Below, in pieces: positions 36,775 to 52,500 of a DNA stretch of 64,000 bases. This DNA is from Telmatactis stephensoni. Taxonomy: Eukaryota; Cnidaria; Anthozoa; Actiniaria; Isophelliidae. The position numbers and the translations under genes were made by a program. The notes below the pieces were generated by a model, which was not told the DNA's origin, did no database searches, and was given only the letters and a program-made list of their open reading frames with translations. Within the stretch, counting starts at the first letter, position 1. Each line of letters opens with the position of its first letter. The stretch is from contig JALIZF010001585.1 of NCBI GenBank assembly GCA_029948255.1, positions 186,001 through 250,000 on the forward strand, read 5' to 3'.

Positions 36775-37807
36775 TATAATAATAATGGAAACTTTATTTT
36801 CATTTTTCATTGTAAATCTCTCTATAAAAGGTAACTTACAATTGGCTACTTGAAATTGACATTTATAATGAAAGCGATTAATATGAAACTAAACAAAACG
36901 AAAAAAAAAAAAAAAAAACAAATGAAATAATAAAGAAACTTAAAATTTCATCAATTCGGGATTTTCCCAATCTTTGTTTCTTTTACAAAAGATAAAATAC
37001 GTTGATCTAATGGCAATGTTGACTATTTTCCTAATTATGTACAGTTTATATTTCTTCTCAAATCCTAGCTCATCTATCATGTCTAAAAAAGAAGTACATT
37101 CAGTCGAGAAAACTCCGAGGCAACTGATTGAGAGATTAACAAATTTTACAGATTTAAAACTATTGTGTAATGTTGTAAGAAGAGTTTTGTACTTTAAGTA
37201 TTTTCTGTTCACATTCTTTGTTAGGTTGGATTCAAAACCAACAGTCAATTCTACGATGTATAGGCAGTCATTTGTTTTTATCAGCAAGTCGGGTCGATGA
37301 GCTTCACCAGTGATTACTGAGGGGTTTTTATATCCGTCGATGTCAGCGTAAAGAGAAGATCTGTTAATTTCAGGTTGTAATGATGTCGCAATGAAGTTAA
37401 CGATGGAATCATGTCTCCAGGTGAAACGGTTGAGATAGTGCTGGCACCCTGCAACAATGTGATTAAGTGATTCTGATGAACAGCAAAAGGAGCACTCACA
37501 AGTGGCCAATAGGCCCCATGTTACTAGATTCTTGCGTGTGGGTAGTGAATTGTTGATGTATCGTATGGCAAAATTAAAAATGTTCCTAGGAAGATTAGCG
37601 TGAGCGGCAGACCAGATGGAGTGGAGTGATGACAGGGAGTATTTAGTGATGTTGAAGAAAAATGATCCTTGTGATGTCAAGTGATTTGTGAGTTTTTCTT
37701 CATATATAGACCTAAAGTCCTTGAGCACTTCTTTAGTTGACTGGAAAACATCAAACTGTATGTTTGAGTTGCTGCTAGATGACTTCCAAAGATGATTTAT
37801 TGCACTG
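36775..37807 (-). mobile_element. R2-type LINE, family 1 variant, copy I (3' third)
   Basis: An uninterrupted frame from the microsatellite junction to the stop at 36940. It contains the CCHC knuckle CSFCCSSESLNHIVAGC and an endonuclease with HRPDLLIKTNDCLYIVELTV. Clearly diverged from copies A, G and K, so a separate subfamily. The 3' UTR stem-loop is at 36809-36844. Truncated at (TAA)n. Confidence 0.8.
36809..36844 (-). other. Conserved LINE 3' UTR stem-loop
   Basis: CAATTGTAAGT and ATTTACAATG pair around TACCTTTTATAGAGAG. Confidence 0.65.
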
Positions 37808-42110
<4,303 letters not shown>

Positions 42111-42164
42111 ACTATTACTACTATTTTCACATGAAAGACCATCACAGATTTAGTAATAATAACT

Positions 42165-45100
42165 ATAATAATAATGGAAACTTTATTTAATTTTTTTTGC
42201 CCAATACATACAAATGTAAATCTCACTAATGCATAGGTAATTTACAATTGGCTACTTGAATCTTAAATTTGTATTAGTATTGAAAATAATGAACATGGAA
42301 AGGGAGGGGAAAATTTTTTTTTTTTTTTTAATATTTGATAGGGTAAACGTTATTACTAATCATGAGCTAATATCAGTCAATCATACTACAGTCTCATTAA
42401 TTCCGGATTGTCCCAATCTTTATTTCTTCTACAGAAAATGTAATAGGTGGCCCTTATCGCAATTTCGGTTATCGTTTTCATTATATATCTTTGGTTTTGT
42501 TTTTCGAGACCTAGATCTTCTAGCATGGAGACGAAGTTAGCTGATTCATTGGAAAATACTCCAAGAGCGCTGACAGACAGATTTATGAAAATTACTTTCT
42601 TGAAGTTACCACGTTGATTTTTAATAGTTTCTTTATATTTAGCTTGCTTGCGGTTAACATTATTCCTTAAGTTTGACTCATGACCAACAGTTAGTTCTAG
42701 GACATAAAGGCAGTTATAAGCAGATATAAGTAGATCAGGTCGACAGCTATCTCCTGTTAGGATAGAGGGGCTCTTGAAATTAGGTAAATCGGCATAGAGA
42801 GAGGAATTACTGATGGATTGGAATGATCTGGCTAGGAAAAAGACTATGGAATCATGTCTCCAGGTGAAACGCCCTTGATCAAGGTAGGTTTTGCATCCTG
42901 CGACCACATGTAGGAGGGATTCAGGCATGAGACAGAAGGTGCAGTCAGAGCTTGGTGTTATTCCCCATCTTACTAAGTTCTTTCGGGTAGGCAGGGTATT
43001 GTTTATGTAGCGAATGGTGAAGTTGTAGATGTTCTTGGGAAGTTTGGATTGAACTGACGACCAAATGCTGTTTATCTTAGGCAAGGAGTATTTGATGACG
43101 TTAGAAAAGAAGTGGCCTTGGGAAATAAGATGGTTTTGAAGCCTATCCTCATGTATAGCATGAAAGTCCTTGATGACGTCTTTGGTGGATTTATATACAT
43201 CATACTGTACATTCGTATGGGTACTGGATGACTTCCAAAGTTCTTTCACAGATTCATTAGGAGACTTCTTCAGGGCATTTCTCAGGACTGTTTGGCACTG
43301 GGTAAATTTAACGGAAGGGGGACAGATGTTTAGACCAAATTTATGTTACTAAGTGTTCCACATACTGGGAGCTCTAGCCATTTACGGACATAGGTGAACA
43401 CCATGGAGTCAAGGTTTTCATGGACCCAAGTTTTTGATAGATCCGCAACAGTGAAGTGCCAGGATATTTTAGGAATTACGTAGCGACTGTACAGGAGAAG
43501 TTTATTCTTAGGATGTAGAGGTTTCTGATCTATGTTAGACATCAATTCATCGATTATGGAGGTGATTTCAGATTTATGTTTTTGGTTGGACATATCGAAG
43601 TCGAAGTATCTTCCCAAGTAACAAAAAGAGTCATTAATTTGGACGCGAGGAACTACCTCGTGGTTGATCAAGAGTTTAGGTAGATACTGTACCGACTTAG
43701 ACATGCATTTCTTGATGCCAAATGTTGAACATTTATCAACCCTGATAATCATATCTGCCCATTGACACCAGATTGAAAAGCGGTTAAGTAGGTGCTGATT
43801 TTCATTCTCTTGGCTACTAATCACTGCTGCGTCGTCGGCATATTGAAACCAGTGGATGGGATTTAAGAACTGGCAAGTGCTTTTAAGTGAGAAACCAAAT
43901 TGACGATATTTATCTGATTTGATGTGCTGAAGGAAGGTATTGAAACACATGTTGAAGAGGAGAGGACTTAAACAGTCACCCTGGAGAACTCCACGGCCAA
44001 CAGTGATGAAGGGAGTACGGTAATCAGATGTGATGATAGATGTCTTGAAATCAGTGCAGGCTTTCACAAGAGTTTTGATGTGGTCGGGGATGTGATGATA
44101 ACCAAGAACAGATTAAATAAGATTATGGTGCACTTCGCCAAAAGCATTTTTAAGATCAAGTAGGGTGATGACTAGAGATCGTTGTTTGATCCTTGCTTTG
44201 TTAATGATATTGGCCATCTGAGCAGTGTGTTCTAAAGTGCCGGACATACCAGGAGTGAACCCTTTCTGGATGTCATGTTCGATGAGCTTATTCGTCTTGA
44301 GAAAAGAGAAGATTGCGTTACGAAGACACGATGTAAATACTTTTAAGGGCATTGATTCTAGAGTTATTGGTCTGAAGTTGGAAGGAATGTTTGTATCATC
44401 TTTTTTATGAATGAGGATTGTGCAGGCTTTTTTCCAAGTAGAAGGAACATCTCCGGAAGACCAAACTTGGTGTATAATATCAGTGAGGTATGATCTTAAG
44501 AAAGGACAGCGTTTAAAATATATGATGGAAAGCTGATCAAGAGGACAAGGGCTACCCGAGGATTTCATTTTACGGATAACATGTGTTACTTGATCATAAG
44601 TTGGAGGATCAATGTTGAAAGGAACTACAGGATTCGGTAGATGTGGAATCCAGCTTGGAATAATGAACAGCTTACGTGGATTCACCGAAATGAACGTTTT
44701 GCGAAAATAAGATGTACATTCAGCCATGCCAAAGGTAGGAACAACTGTTACATTTTTATTGAAGATCTTTTTTATGTATCCCCAAAAGTTTTTAGTGATG
44801 AATTTATCATGGTCGATGTTATCATTATTGGAGTTTGACTTAGCTGTTCCAGAGTCATGTTTACGTAGCTTGTCACACAACAAACGAGAGACATATTTTG
44901 TTTCATTCAGGTCACTAAATGTATATTTTAGATTTTTTAGAACTTTCTTTAAATGATTAACTGAATGATCCTTGTATTTATTTATGAAGCTGTTGTCAGG
45001 AGCGTGTTGATCAACCTGGCCATAATTTTCCGCGAAATAGACGTAAATGACATCATTTAGGAGCTGAATGTTTGAATTTATGTCTTGACCTCTGATTGGC

Positions 45101-45712
45101 TGTTTTGAATGAAGTGCAGATTTGAAAAATGCGTTTGTCGTTGACCATTCCTCATCATTATTTGGAAGATTTATTCCTTTTTTAAGATCTGGAGAATTGT
45201 CGTCATTTTCCAAACCATTAATTAAATTTTCAGCTGTTTCAGGCAGATCGTTTGCACAATTATTATTGAGCTGCTCATCTATGTCAGTAAGCAAATTGTC
45301 ATCCAGGCCAAGTACCACGCGACAGCTACGCTGATGCATTTTAAGACCTCGGAGTCCCTTACAGTTTTTACCACAGCAACATTTAACAATGCCACTGTTA
45401 GAAATACTGTTAGTAGTGTGGATTACCGGCTGAGGAGGTCGTACTGAATAAGGATCTTGACCATTTGGAGGTTGAGATAGTCGTTGTTTACATCGCCATA
45501 AATGTCGCCCCAGAGAAACGAACTCCGCACCACAGAATGAACAAACGGTGCACAACAACAATAACACAACAATACTTGCACGAATCATGATCCATGTACT
45601 ACGAGTGCTTAATCAATATCGATATAGTGAAAATAACTGACGATTCAAGTAATAAAATAGCAATAAAACTGAGTACACGTACAGAGCACGTTCGCACGCC
45701 TCTGCTCGGTGA

Positions 45713-45713
<1 letters not shown>
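42165..45713 (-). mobile_element. R2-type LINE, family 1, copy K (full length, decayed)
   Basis: Both ends are present: 5' UTR 45713-45589, ATG at 45588 (MIRASIVVLLLLCTVCSFCG), and a 3' UTR to ~42165. Three frames: 45588-44113 (N-terminal fingers, start of RT), 44067-43330 (RT core with FQYADDAAV) and 43249-42386 (CCHC knuckle CTFCLMPESLLHVVAGC; endonuclease CRPDLLISAYNCLYVLELTV). The first two are in the same frame, separated by a TAA at 44113 where copy A has Gln. The third follows a ~16-bp deletion near 43350. This is the best template for the family. Confidence 0.85.
42211..42250 (-). other. Conserved LINE 3' UTR stem-loop
   Basis: CAATTGTAAAT and ATTTACATTTG pair around TACCTATGCATTAGTGAG. 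Confidence 0.65.
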
Positions 45714-45759
<46 letters not shown>

Positions 45760-45817
45760 TGATAATTTTATTTACAATAATATTTACAGAGCACGTTCGC
45801 ACGCCTCTGCTCGGTGA

Positions 45818-45868
<51 letters not shown>

Positions 45869-45972
45869 CCATTGTAAATAGATAAGGCCTTAGGAATAGG
45901 GTATATTCCCGGCAAAATGATGTAAGCAGCCAGTATTACACTGTGAAATAAAAGAAATAATAATAATAATAA
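45714..45972. repeat. (TAA)n tracts with a duplicated 36-bp LINE 5' end
   Basis: TAA runs at 45714-45753, 45820-45863 and 45955-45972. Between the first two, 45786-45821 exactly repeats ACAGAGCACGTTCGCACGCC and following bases from the 5' end of copy K (45679-45714). The piece 45864-45954 looks like a LINE 3' UTR end (CACTGTGAAATAAAAG). Confidence 0.8.
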
Positions 45973-46396
45973 TCTGTCGCTCTGTCGCCTCTGCAAGGAA
46001 AGAACTGAAACTGTAGAGCACCTTATATCGGGCTGTACGACTTTGGCTGGTAAGGAGTACAAAGAAAGACATGATAATGTTGCTAAAAACATACATTGGC
46101 ATTTATGTGAAAAATACGGAATAGAAAGTACTGAAACTTGGTGGAGCCATGAACCAGAAGCAGTAGCAGAAAATCAAGATGTTAAAATCCTCTGGGACTT
46201 TAATGTATACACAGATAGAAAGATAACTGCGAGACGTCCAGATATTGTGATCATTGACAAAACAAGAAAGAAGGTTAAACTAATCGATGTGTCTATACCA
46301 GCAGACCGCAGGATAGAGGAAAAAGAAAAGGAGAAGATTGACAAGTATCAAAAGCTCAGAATAGAACTAGAAAGACTATGGGGAATGAAAACAATG
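45973..46396 (+). mobile_element. R4-like LINE, family 3, copy L (cut by LTR element)
   Basis: Nearly identical to copy E from CRLCKERTETVEHLISGC through RRPDIVIIDK and EKIDKY to RLWGMKTM, where the LTR of the BEL element begins. The remaining 3' end is not found on the far side of that element. The frame runs on into the LTR by chance. Confidence 0.85.
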
Positions 46397-46620
46397 TGTA
46401 GCAGACGGCAGCTCCGTCACGGAGAGGTCCGTGAAACCAAGAAAGGCACTGCAGACTCTTCAATCCCACAAAGTTTTAATGATCGTCAAATCACTGTTAA
46501 CTCGTCGAATTTCTGTGAGTCACTGAATGTGATCTCCCAGAAGATCCGATTACATACTAAAAAATCATGTGTAAACAATTAACGATTAAAAGAGTGATTA
46601 CAACGGGGACTTCCGTTACA
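46397..46620 (-). repeat. BEL/Pao 3' LTR
   Basis: 224 bp, TGTAGCAGACGG..TCCGTTACA on the plus strand. It differs from the other LTR at about three positions, counted by eye. Confidence 0.9.
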
Positions 46621-46782
46621 CTGCTTCCCTAAATGTGAAATACATTTACAAACAAAACTGAGAATAATAAAATATATGAATATATGATAAATCTTGATAA
46701 ATGTCTTACTAAGCACTTAAGGTTGACTATATATGGTAAAAGTTCATAATGAGTTCATAAATCTTGGTAAATCTTCTTGATT

Positions 46783-47097
46783 TCAATTTCTCTGTCCAGC
46801 TTCAATCAAAAGGAACAGTTTCTGTATTGGTCTGTCGTAGAACCTTCTCGTCCCATCTTTGACGGTAGAGATCTGAACCTTGCGGACGAGATGATCTTTG
46901 CTTGGGTAGACCTTCGTTATGATAGCTAGTGGCCATCGGTTTCTTGGTTCTTCTGTGTCGCAAACTAGCACGACGTCTCCAACCTCCATGTTTCTCTTCT
47001 GATTGCTCCATCGTTGTCTTCTTTGTAATTGAGCACGGTACTCCTTCTGCCATCGCAACCAGAATTGGTTGGCGAGGTACTGAACTCTGCGCCATCT
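46783..47097 (-). CDS. BEL/Pao pol C-terminus (DUF5641-like), after an in-frame stop
   Basis: Continues the pol frame beyond the TAA at 47098-47100 without a frame change. It includes MEVGDVVLVCDTEEPRNRWP and VRKVQISTVKDGTRRFYDRP, typical of the C-terminal domain of Pao polyproteins. It ends in the untranslated region before the 3' LTR (46621-46782). Confidence 0.75.
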   Translation of the reverse strand, partial: RWRRVQYLANQFWLRWQKEYRAQLQRRQRWSNQKRNMEVGDVVLVCDTEEPRNRWPLAIITKVYPSKDHLVRKVQISTVKDGTRRFYDRPIQKLFLLIEAGQRN

Positions 47098-47100
47098 TTA

Positions 47101-50070
47101 CCTTGAGTAGAGGTCTGGGGACTCGAAATTTCCTGGTGGCGGTAGGACGATTTGCGTTTTTAAGATCAGAAGTTGGTTTGGCGTCAATTGTTCGTCTGCT
47201 AAAGGGTCGGTAAGATTCTCAACTGTTAGTGGTCGGCCATTGACAATGTTTTCTGCTTCTGTAAGTAAGGTACGGAATGATTCGTCATCTAGCTGGGTGC
47301 CATGATCTTGCAGTAGAGATGTAAGGGCAGACCGTGTGGTGCGTATTTGACATTCCCAACTACCACCCATGTGTGATGCGTGAGGGACGTTCATGTTGAA
47401 GTCGATGATGTCGCAGTCTTGGGATGACGAAAACTGCTTGATTGGCTTTTGATCTAGTTCAGCCAATGCTGCTGCTAGCTCGTTCTTGGCACCCACGAAG
47501 TTGGTACCTTGGTCTGACCTGATCTGGTAGACGTTGCCTCGTCGAGCTATAAAACGGCGTAGAGCGTTGATAAAAGACTCTGTAGACATGGCATTTAGCG
47601 TTTCAAGATGTATGGCTCGTGACGCCAAGCAGGTGAATATTAGTCCCCACCTCTTCAGCTCCTTTCTTCCTTCTTTTATCATGAACGGGCCAAAGACGTC
47701 CATTCCGCTGTACGTAAAGGGAGGAGAAGGCTCTACACGTTCAGGAGGGAGGTCAGACATCTTCTGTTCTTGAACTTTACCACGCTGCTTATGGCATGGA
47801 ACGCACTTGGCAATAGTGCTTGACACAACACTACGGCCGTTGATGATGTGGTATCCTGCTTGTCTAATGGCATTGTGGGTAATGCCATAACCTTGATGCT
47901 GCTCCCCATGGTGGTAATGGCGTACAATAAGAATGGTCACATGGTCATTCTTGGTCATTAGGATTGGATGTTTGACTTCGGAGGACGATGATGAGTTCTT
48001 TAGGCGTCCACCGACTCTGATAATGCCTTTGTCATCTAGGAAGGGATCTAGCTTGTAAAGATTGCTTGTCGGCTTCATGGTAGCGTTTCTTTTGCGTGCG
48101 TTGAGACAATTCTTGAAGTTGGTTTCATTGCCTTCTAACTTAGATAGCGTGTCGATAATGGATTGAAAGGAGGACCGTTGAACGGATCGCACTATCACTT
48201 GTCTGGCTTGCTGTAGTTCGTCGACCAACGGCGCACCTTCTTTTGGATGCCAGTTGTACTGCTTGTCTGGTCTTCTGCTTTCGATCATTCTTTGGATTCG
48301 TACTATTGCAGAGACGAGTCGATTGAACGAAGAAAAATGCTGGAGGCGCTCTGGCTCCAGCGTTTCTGGAAATCTTTGTTCGGTGCTCTTGATGGACAAT
48401 GCAACTGCTGCATGTTTCCTAACTTCGCTGTCATTGGGATCTAACTCAAAGTTAGACAGTCCATTCGAAGTAGTTGGGTTCGCTTGTTGCAAGAAGTCTG
48501 GGCCGTTGAACCAGCGTTGATTCTCTATGAGCTCTTTGGCAGTGAGTCCGCGTGAGGCTTCGTCGGCTGGGTTGTCTTTTCCTGTGACGTGGTGCCACTG
48601 ATCTGGAGAGCTGCGATCTCGAATGTGTTGGACTCTGTTGGCAACGTATATGTGAAATCTTCGCACATCATTATTAATGTAGCCCAGCACGATCTTTGAA
48701 TCGGTGTGGTACGTAGATGATGTGTCTGCGATGCTTAGTTCACTGCCTAACATTGAAGTCACGTTGACAGACATGACTGCTGCTGTGAGTTCCAGTCGAG
48801 GGATGGATATGGGCTTCAATGGTGCGACTCTGGACTTGGCCATGAGAAAACTTACATGGTGATGGTTTTCTTCGTTTGTTAAGTGTATGTAGGAGACTTG
48901 GCCTATGCCTGCGTCACTAGCGTCAGAGAAGCTGTGGATTTCAGAGGATACTGGAGTTCCGAACCCTGGTGGCTTGAGACATCGACTAAACTTGAGGCTC
49001 TCTAGGAGGGGAAGCTCTGTACGCCATTTCTCCCATTGAGGCAGTATGCTGTCAGGTACTGGGTCCTCCCAATCTACATTCTCACGACAGAGTGATTGGA
49101 GGATCTGCTTCCCGATCAGTATCACTGGCGATACTGCACCCAAGGGGTCATAGACGGAGCTGACTGTTGACAGTATTCCTCGTCGAGTTAAGGGTTTGTC
49201 TTTTAACTCGATCCGGAATCCAAAGGTGTCTGACTCTATGCACCAGTAAGTACCCAGTGATCTCTGGATTGGGATGTTGTCTTTGCGGATGTCGAGGTCT
49301 TTGAGGTCTTTAGCACGATCTTCTGTTGGTAGGGCTTCCAAAACTTCAGCGCTGTTGCTTGCGAATTTGTGCAGGCGAAGGTTTGTGTCTGCACACATTC
49401 GTTGGGCGTCTTTCACGATTTTGATGGCTTGAGCGGTTGTGGGGACAGATATCAGCCCATCGTCGACGTAGAAGTCTTTCAGAAGGAAATTGGCTGCTTC
49501 ATCTCCATGGGTGGCTCTATTTGTTTCCGCAGTTTGATGTAAACAGAAGTTGGCGACTCCTGGAGAAGAGGTGGCACCAAAGAGATGCACATCCATTTGG
49601 TGCTCCAGTATTGGGCCAGAGAGGTCGTTGTTCTCAAACCATAAAAACCTTAGGTAGTTTCTATGTTCGGGTGATACAAAGAAGCTGTGGAACATCTGTT
49701 CAATGTCGCACATGATGGCAACTTCCTCCTTACGGAAACGTGACAGTACCCCAATCAGGGAGTTCAGTTGGTCCGGGCCTTGTAGCAGATGTTGGTTCAG
49801 TGATTCGTTCTGGTAGACCGCACTGCAATCGAACACAACTCTGATCTGATCTGGTTTTTTAGGGTGGTAAACACCGAAGTGCGGTACATACCACACTTTG
49901 CCAGGTTCCGTATGCAGCTTGTCTTTGGGAACGAGGCTGGCATGACCACGATCGAAGATTTTCTTCATAAAGGCCAAGTAATCACACTTCACTTTCTCGT
50001 CACTGATAAGCTTTCTTTTCAGAGAGATCAATCTTTTGAGGCAGTGTCTCTTGTTATTTGGCAAAATGAC
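47101..50070 (-). CDS. BEL/Pao pol: reverse transcriptase, RNase H, integrase
   Basis: A 988-residue frame (bounded by stops; no reliable ATG). RT has RVVFDCSA, an Asp in MCDIEQMF and the active site YVDD near residue 200. RNase H-like motifs are FSDASDAGIG, IPRLELTAA and YHTDSKIVLG. Integrase has an HHCC finger (HYHHGEQHQGYG..C-X2-C), then catalytic Asp in MDVFGPF, Asp in RSDQGTNFVGA and Glu in GGSWECQIR. The domain order RT-RH-IN is that of BEL/Pao. Only the terminal stop separates it from its C-terminal domain. Confidence 0.88.
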
Positions 50071-52500
50071 TTAATCTGTCTTGAAAGGCAGTGGTGCCTC
50101 CCAGTTACCATCGGGCGTCTTGTGTATCTCTTTGGTAAGTATATCAATAAACCGCTTGTCCTCTATGGATTCTGCTTGTTCTGTCCCACGTATTTTGCGA
50201 CAGTGTTTAAGCTCGTTGTTATCAAGCTCCATCATCTCACGTAGCTGATTAGGACTTGTGACATCTTTCGTAGTTACATTGTGGACGAATGGCGCTTCAG
50301 CAACTGATTGACTGATTAGACAGGGATTGATAGGCTCGTCTTGCTCATTTTCTAGAAGAACTTCTCTTTCGATCACGACACAATTTACTGAACTGGTCTT
50401 AGAGTTCGTTGTGTCATCAAGTTTGTCTTTGCAGACGCGTCCTATCACGGTCCAGCCAAGTTTGTACTGCTCGGCCCATGGTTCATCTTCGCCACCAGAT
50501 ATGACACACAGTGGCTGAAATGCTGCAGGAACATTTCGACCAATAAGCATTCCTATATCAACATCTGGCCTGTTAGGTATCTTGTCTGCAAGAGATGCCA
50601 GGTGTTCCCATTGTCGTACTATGTATGGGGTGGCAATATCTTTCTGGGTAGCTGGAATGTACTCTCGTGTGTATGCGTACGGGATCTTTATTCTTGAATG
50701 GTTATTGTCGATGTCTTGAATGAGTAGTCCGGTCACCTTCTTCGTATGTATGGTGTTGGAGCCAACAATAGTGTTAACTTTCAGATCTAACTTTGGCGCT
50801 GAGACTTGCAGCTCTTCTTGGAGGGAGTCTGTTATGAAGACATCCATAGACTGATCATCAAGAACTGCATGTGTAAGCACCTCTTTGGATGGAGAAGACT
50901 GATGACAGATTCTCACGAGCACAATTCTGGCGCAGGAGCGACTGTGTTCCTCCCTCCCGTACACTTGTGTGCAAGCAGATGCCGCTTTGGGGGCTTGTTG
51001 TGCTTCGTCGTGAAGAGCTGTCAGATGCTGTTTGTGGCATTCGTTGCACTCTGGTTGAGCTGCCTTGCATTGGGCTGCTAGATGCGAATCTTGTTTAGCG
51101 CACTTGTAGCATAATTTGTTTTTCAGAAAGAAGTCCTTTCTCTCAGCTATTGGAAGTTCTCTGAACCTTTTACAAGTGTCTATGGAGTGTGTGTTCTTCT
51201 TATGATAAGGGCAGAAGACTGTTCTTGACAGGCTTGCGTCAGGCAGACTCTTCTTGACAGTTGTCATGTTAGGAGAACTTGGCAGATCTTTCTGCGGATT
51301 CTCTACCTTCGTTGCTAAGGTAGCAGCCACGCCATGTTGCCTACGACGGTTTGCTTGCGGATACGGTGGCGTAGAGTTTGATTGTTGAGTACTGCCGCCA
51401 CCCAGCGGATGCTGGCGGGCAATTTGGGGAATGTTCATACGGTCTGCATGAAAGGTGACTTCCTGTACGAAGTCGGCAAAACATGGAAAAGAGTCGTAGC
51501 CCTTTTCTTGCTGTAACCTCTGGACGCACGTCGACCATTTGGTTTGGAACCAAGATGGTAGTTTATCGACCAATGACTGCAGTTTGGATGGATACTCGAA
51601 GATTTTCAGCGATGTTAGGTGCTGACTGGCAGCTGAGACTTGCTCGAGAAAGTCACCGAACTCGCGTAGGCTTTGAGCGTCACTGTTTCCAATTTTTGGC
51701 CAATTAGTCAATTTTCTTTCAAAATCTGTGGCAATAATTGCTGATCTTCCGAAGCGTTGTCTGAGCTTCGTTCTTGCTTGTTCATAAGCCAAATCTGGGT
51801 TGGCTCCAACCATATACTGCAACTGTTCTACTGTTTTCTTCGCCTTTCCGTCGAGATGTTGGTAAAGAAGGTACAGTTTTTGTTGCGCGCTGATTGGGGC
51901 AGAGTAAATTAGAGCATCAAAAGCTGTCTCCCAAATAAAGAACTTTGTGTCAGTTTCCTCTCCTTTAAACACGCCAGGTTTCGCTTGAGGAAGACGTTGT
52001 AGCTGTGTAACCTTAGCTAGGGCATCTGTGATTTGCTGTATGCTGTCGTTGTGGTTTGGTTGAGGTTGCCTCCAAGTTCTCATCGATGAACTCGTGTTTG
52101 AGTCGTTAGACGGGACTCTACGGGGTGTTTCTGCGTACGGTGTAGAATGCTGAACTTGGGCCTTGCTTGAACTGCAATATGGTGGCGCTAATGGAGTTAT
52201 AGTCGGGTGGTGGTCCGAGGTTGCGTTTTGTTGCGGGCTTGGTGTCGCCGTCATTGGACCCTTTGAGATGTCCGAAACTTCGTGGTTGCTGCATCCCTGG
52301 TCTATGTTTCTTTGTGCAAACACTTGGTTTTGTTTGCAGCCTCGAGTTGATGGAGGTTTGTCTGTGTGGCATTGTGCTATAGACTGGTTGCTTGTGTAGC
52401 ACTGTGGTGGATACAGATTACCTGTGTAGCCTTGCGTCGTAAACGGGTTATCTGTGTAGTCTTGTGGCAGAGACTGGTTGCCTATGTGACCTTGTGACAT
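50071..52500 (-). CDS. BEL/Pao gag (C-terminal part) and protease
   Basis: 809-residue frame. The first ~60 residues are the end of the decapeptide repeat. A capsid-like DUF1759 region follows (KPGVFKGEETDTKFFIWETA). Then come Cys/His knuckles (CYKCAKQDSHLAAQC and a second C-X2-C), and a DUF1758-type aspartic protease region with AVLDDQSMDVFI. The usual D-S/T-G is D-D-Q here, so protease activity is doubtful. It is in the same frame as pol, separated by one TAA at 50071-50073, so gag and pol were probably a single ORF or used stop read-through. Confidence 0.8.
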   Translation of the reverse strand: MSQGHIGNQSLPQDYTDNPFTTQGYTGNLYPPQCYTSNQSIAQCHTDKPPSTRGCKQNQVFAQRNIDQGCSNHEVSDISKGPMTATPSPQQNATSDHHPTITPLAPPYCSSSKAQVQHSTPYAETPRRVPSNDSNTSSSMRTWRQPQPNHNDSIQQITDALAKVTQLQRLPQAKPGVFKGEETDTKFFIWETAFDALIYSAPISAQQKLYLLYQHLDGKAKKTVEQLQYMVGANPDLAYEQARTKLRQRFGRSAIIATDFERKLTNWPKIGNSDAQSLREFGDFLEQVSAASQHLTSLKIFEYPSKLQSLVDKLPSWFQTKWSTCVQRLQQEKGYDSFPCFADFVQEVTFHADRMNIPQIARQHPLGGGSTQQSNSTPPYPQANRRRQHGVAATLATKVENPQKDLPSSPNMTTVKKSLPDASLSRTVFCPYHKKNTHSIDTCKRFRELPIAERKDFFLKNKLCYKCAKQDSHLAAQCKAAQPECNECHKQHLTALHDEAQQAPKAASACTQVYGREEHSRSCARIVLVRICHQSSPSKEVLTHAVLDDQSMDVFITDSLQEELQVSAPKLDLKVNTIVGSNTIHTKKVTGLLIQDIDNNHSRIKIPYAYTREYIPATQKDIATPYIVRQWEHLASLADKIPNRPDVDIGMLIGRNVPAAFQPLCVISGGEDEPWAEQYKLGWTVIGRVCKDKLDDTTNSKTSSVNCVVIEREVLLENEQDEPINPCLISQSVAEAPFVHNVTTKDVTSPNQLREMMELDNNELKHCRKIRGTEQAESIEDKRFIDILTKEIHKTPDGNWEAPLPFKTD

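Noticed and set aside
46043..46582. A single 179-residue fusion protein
   Set aside because: It is the LINE copy L endonuclease frame running by chance into the BEL LTR.
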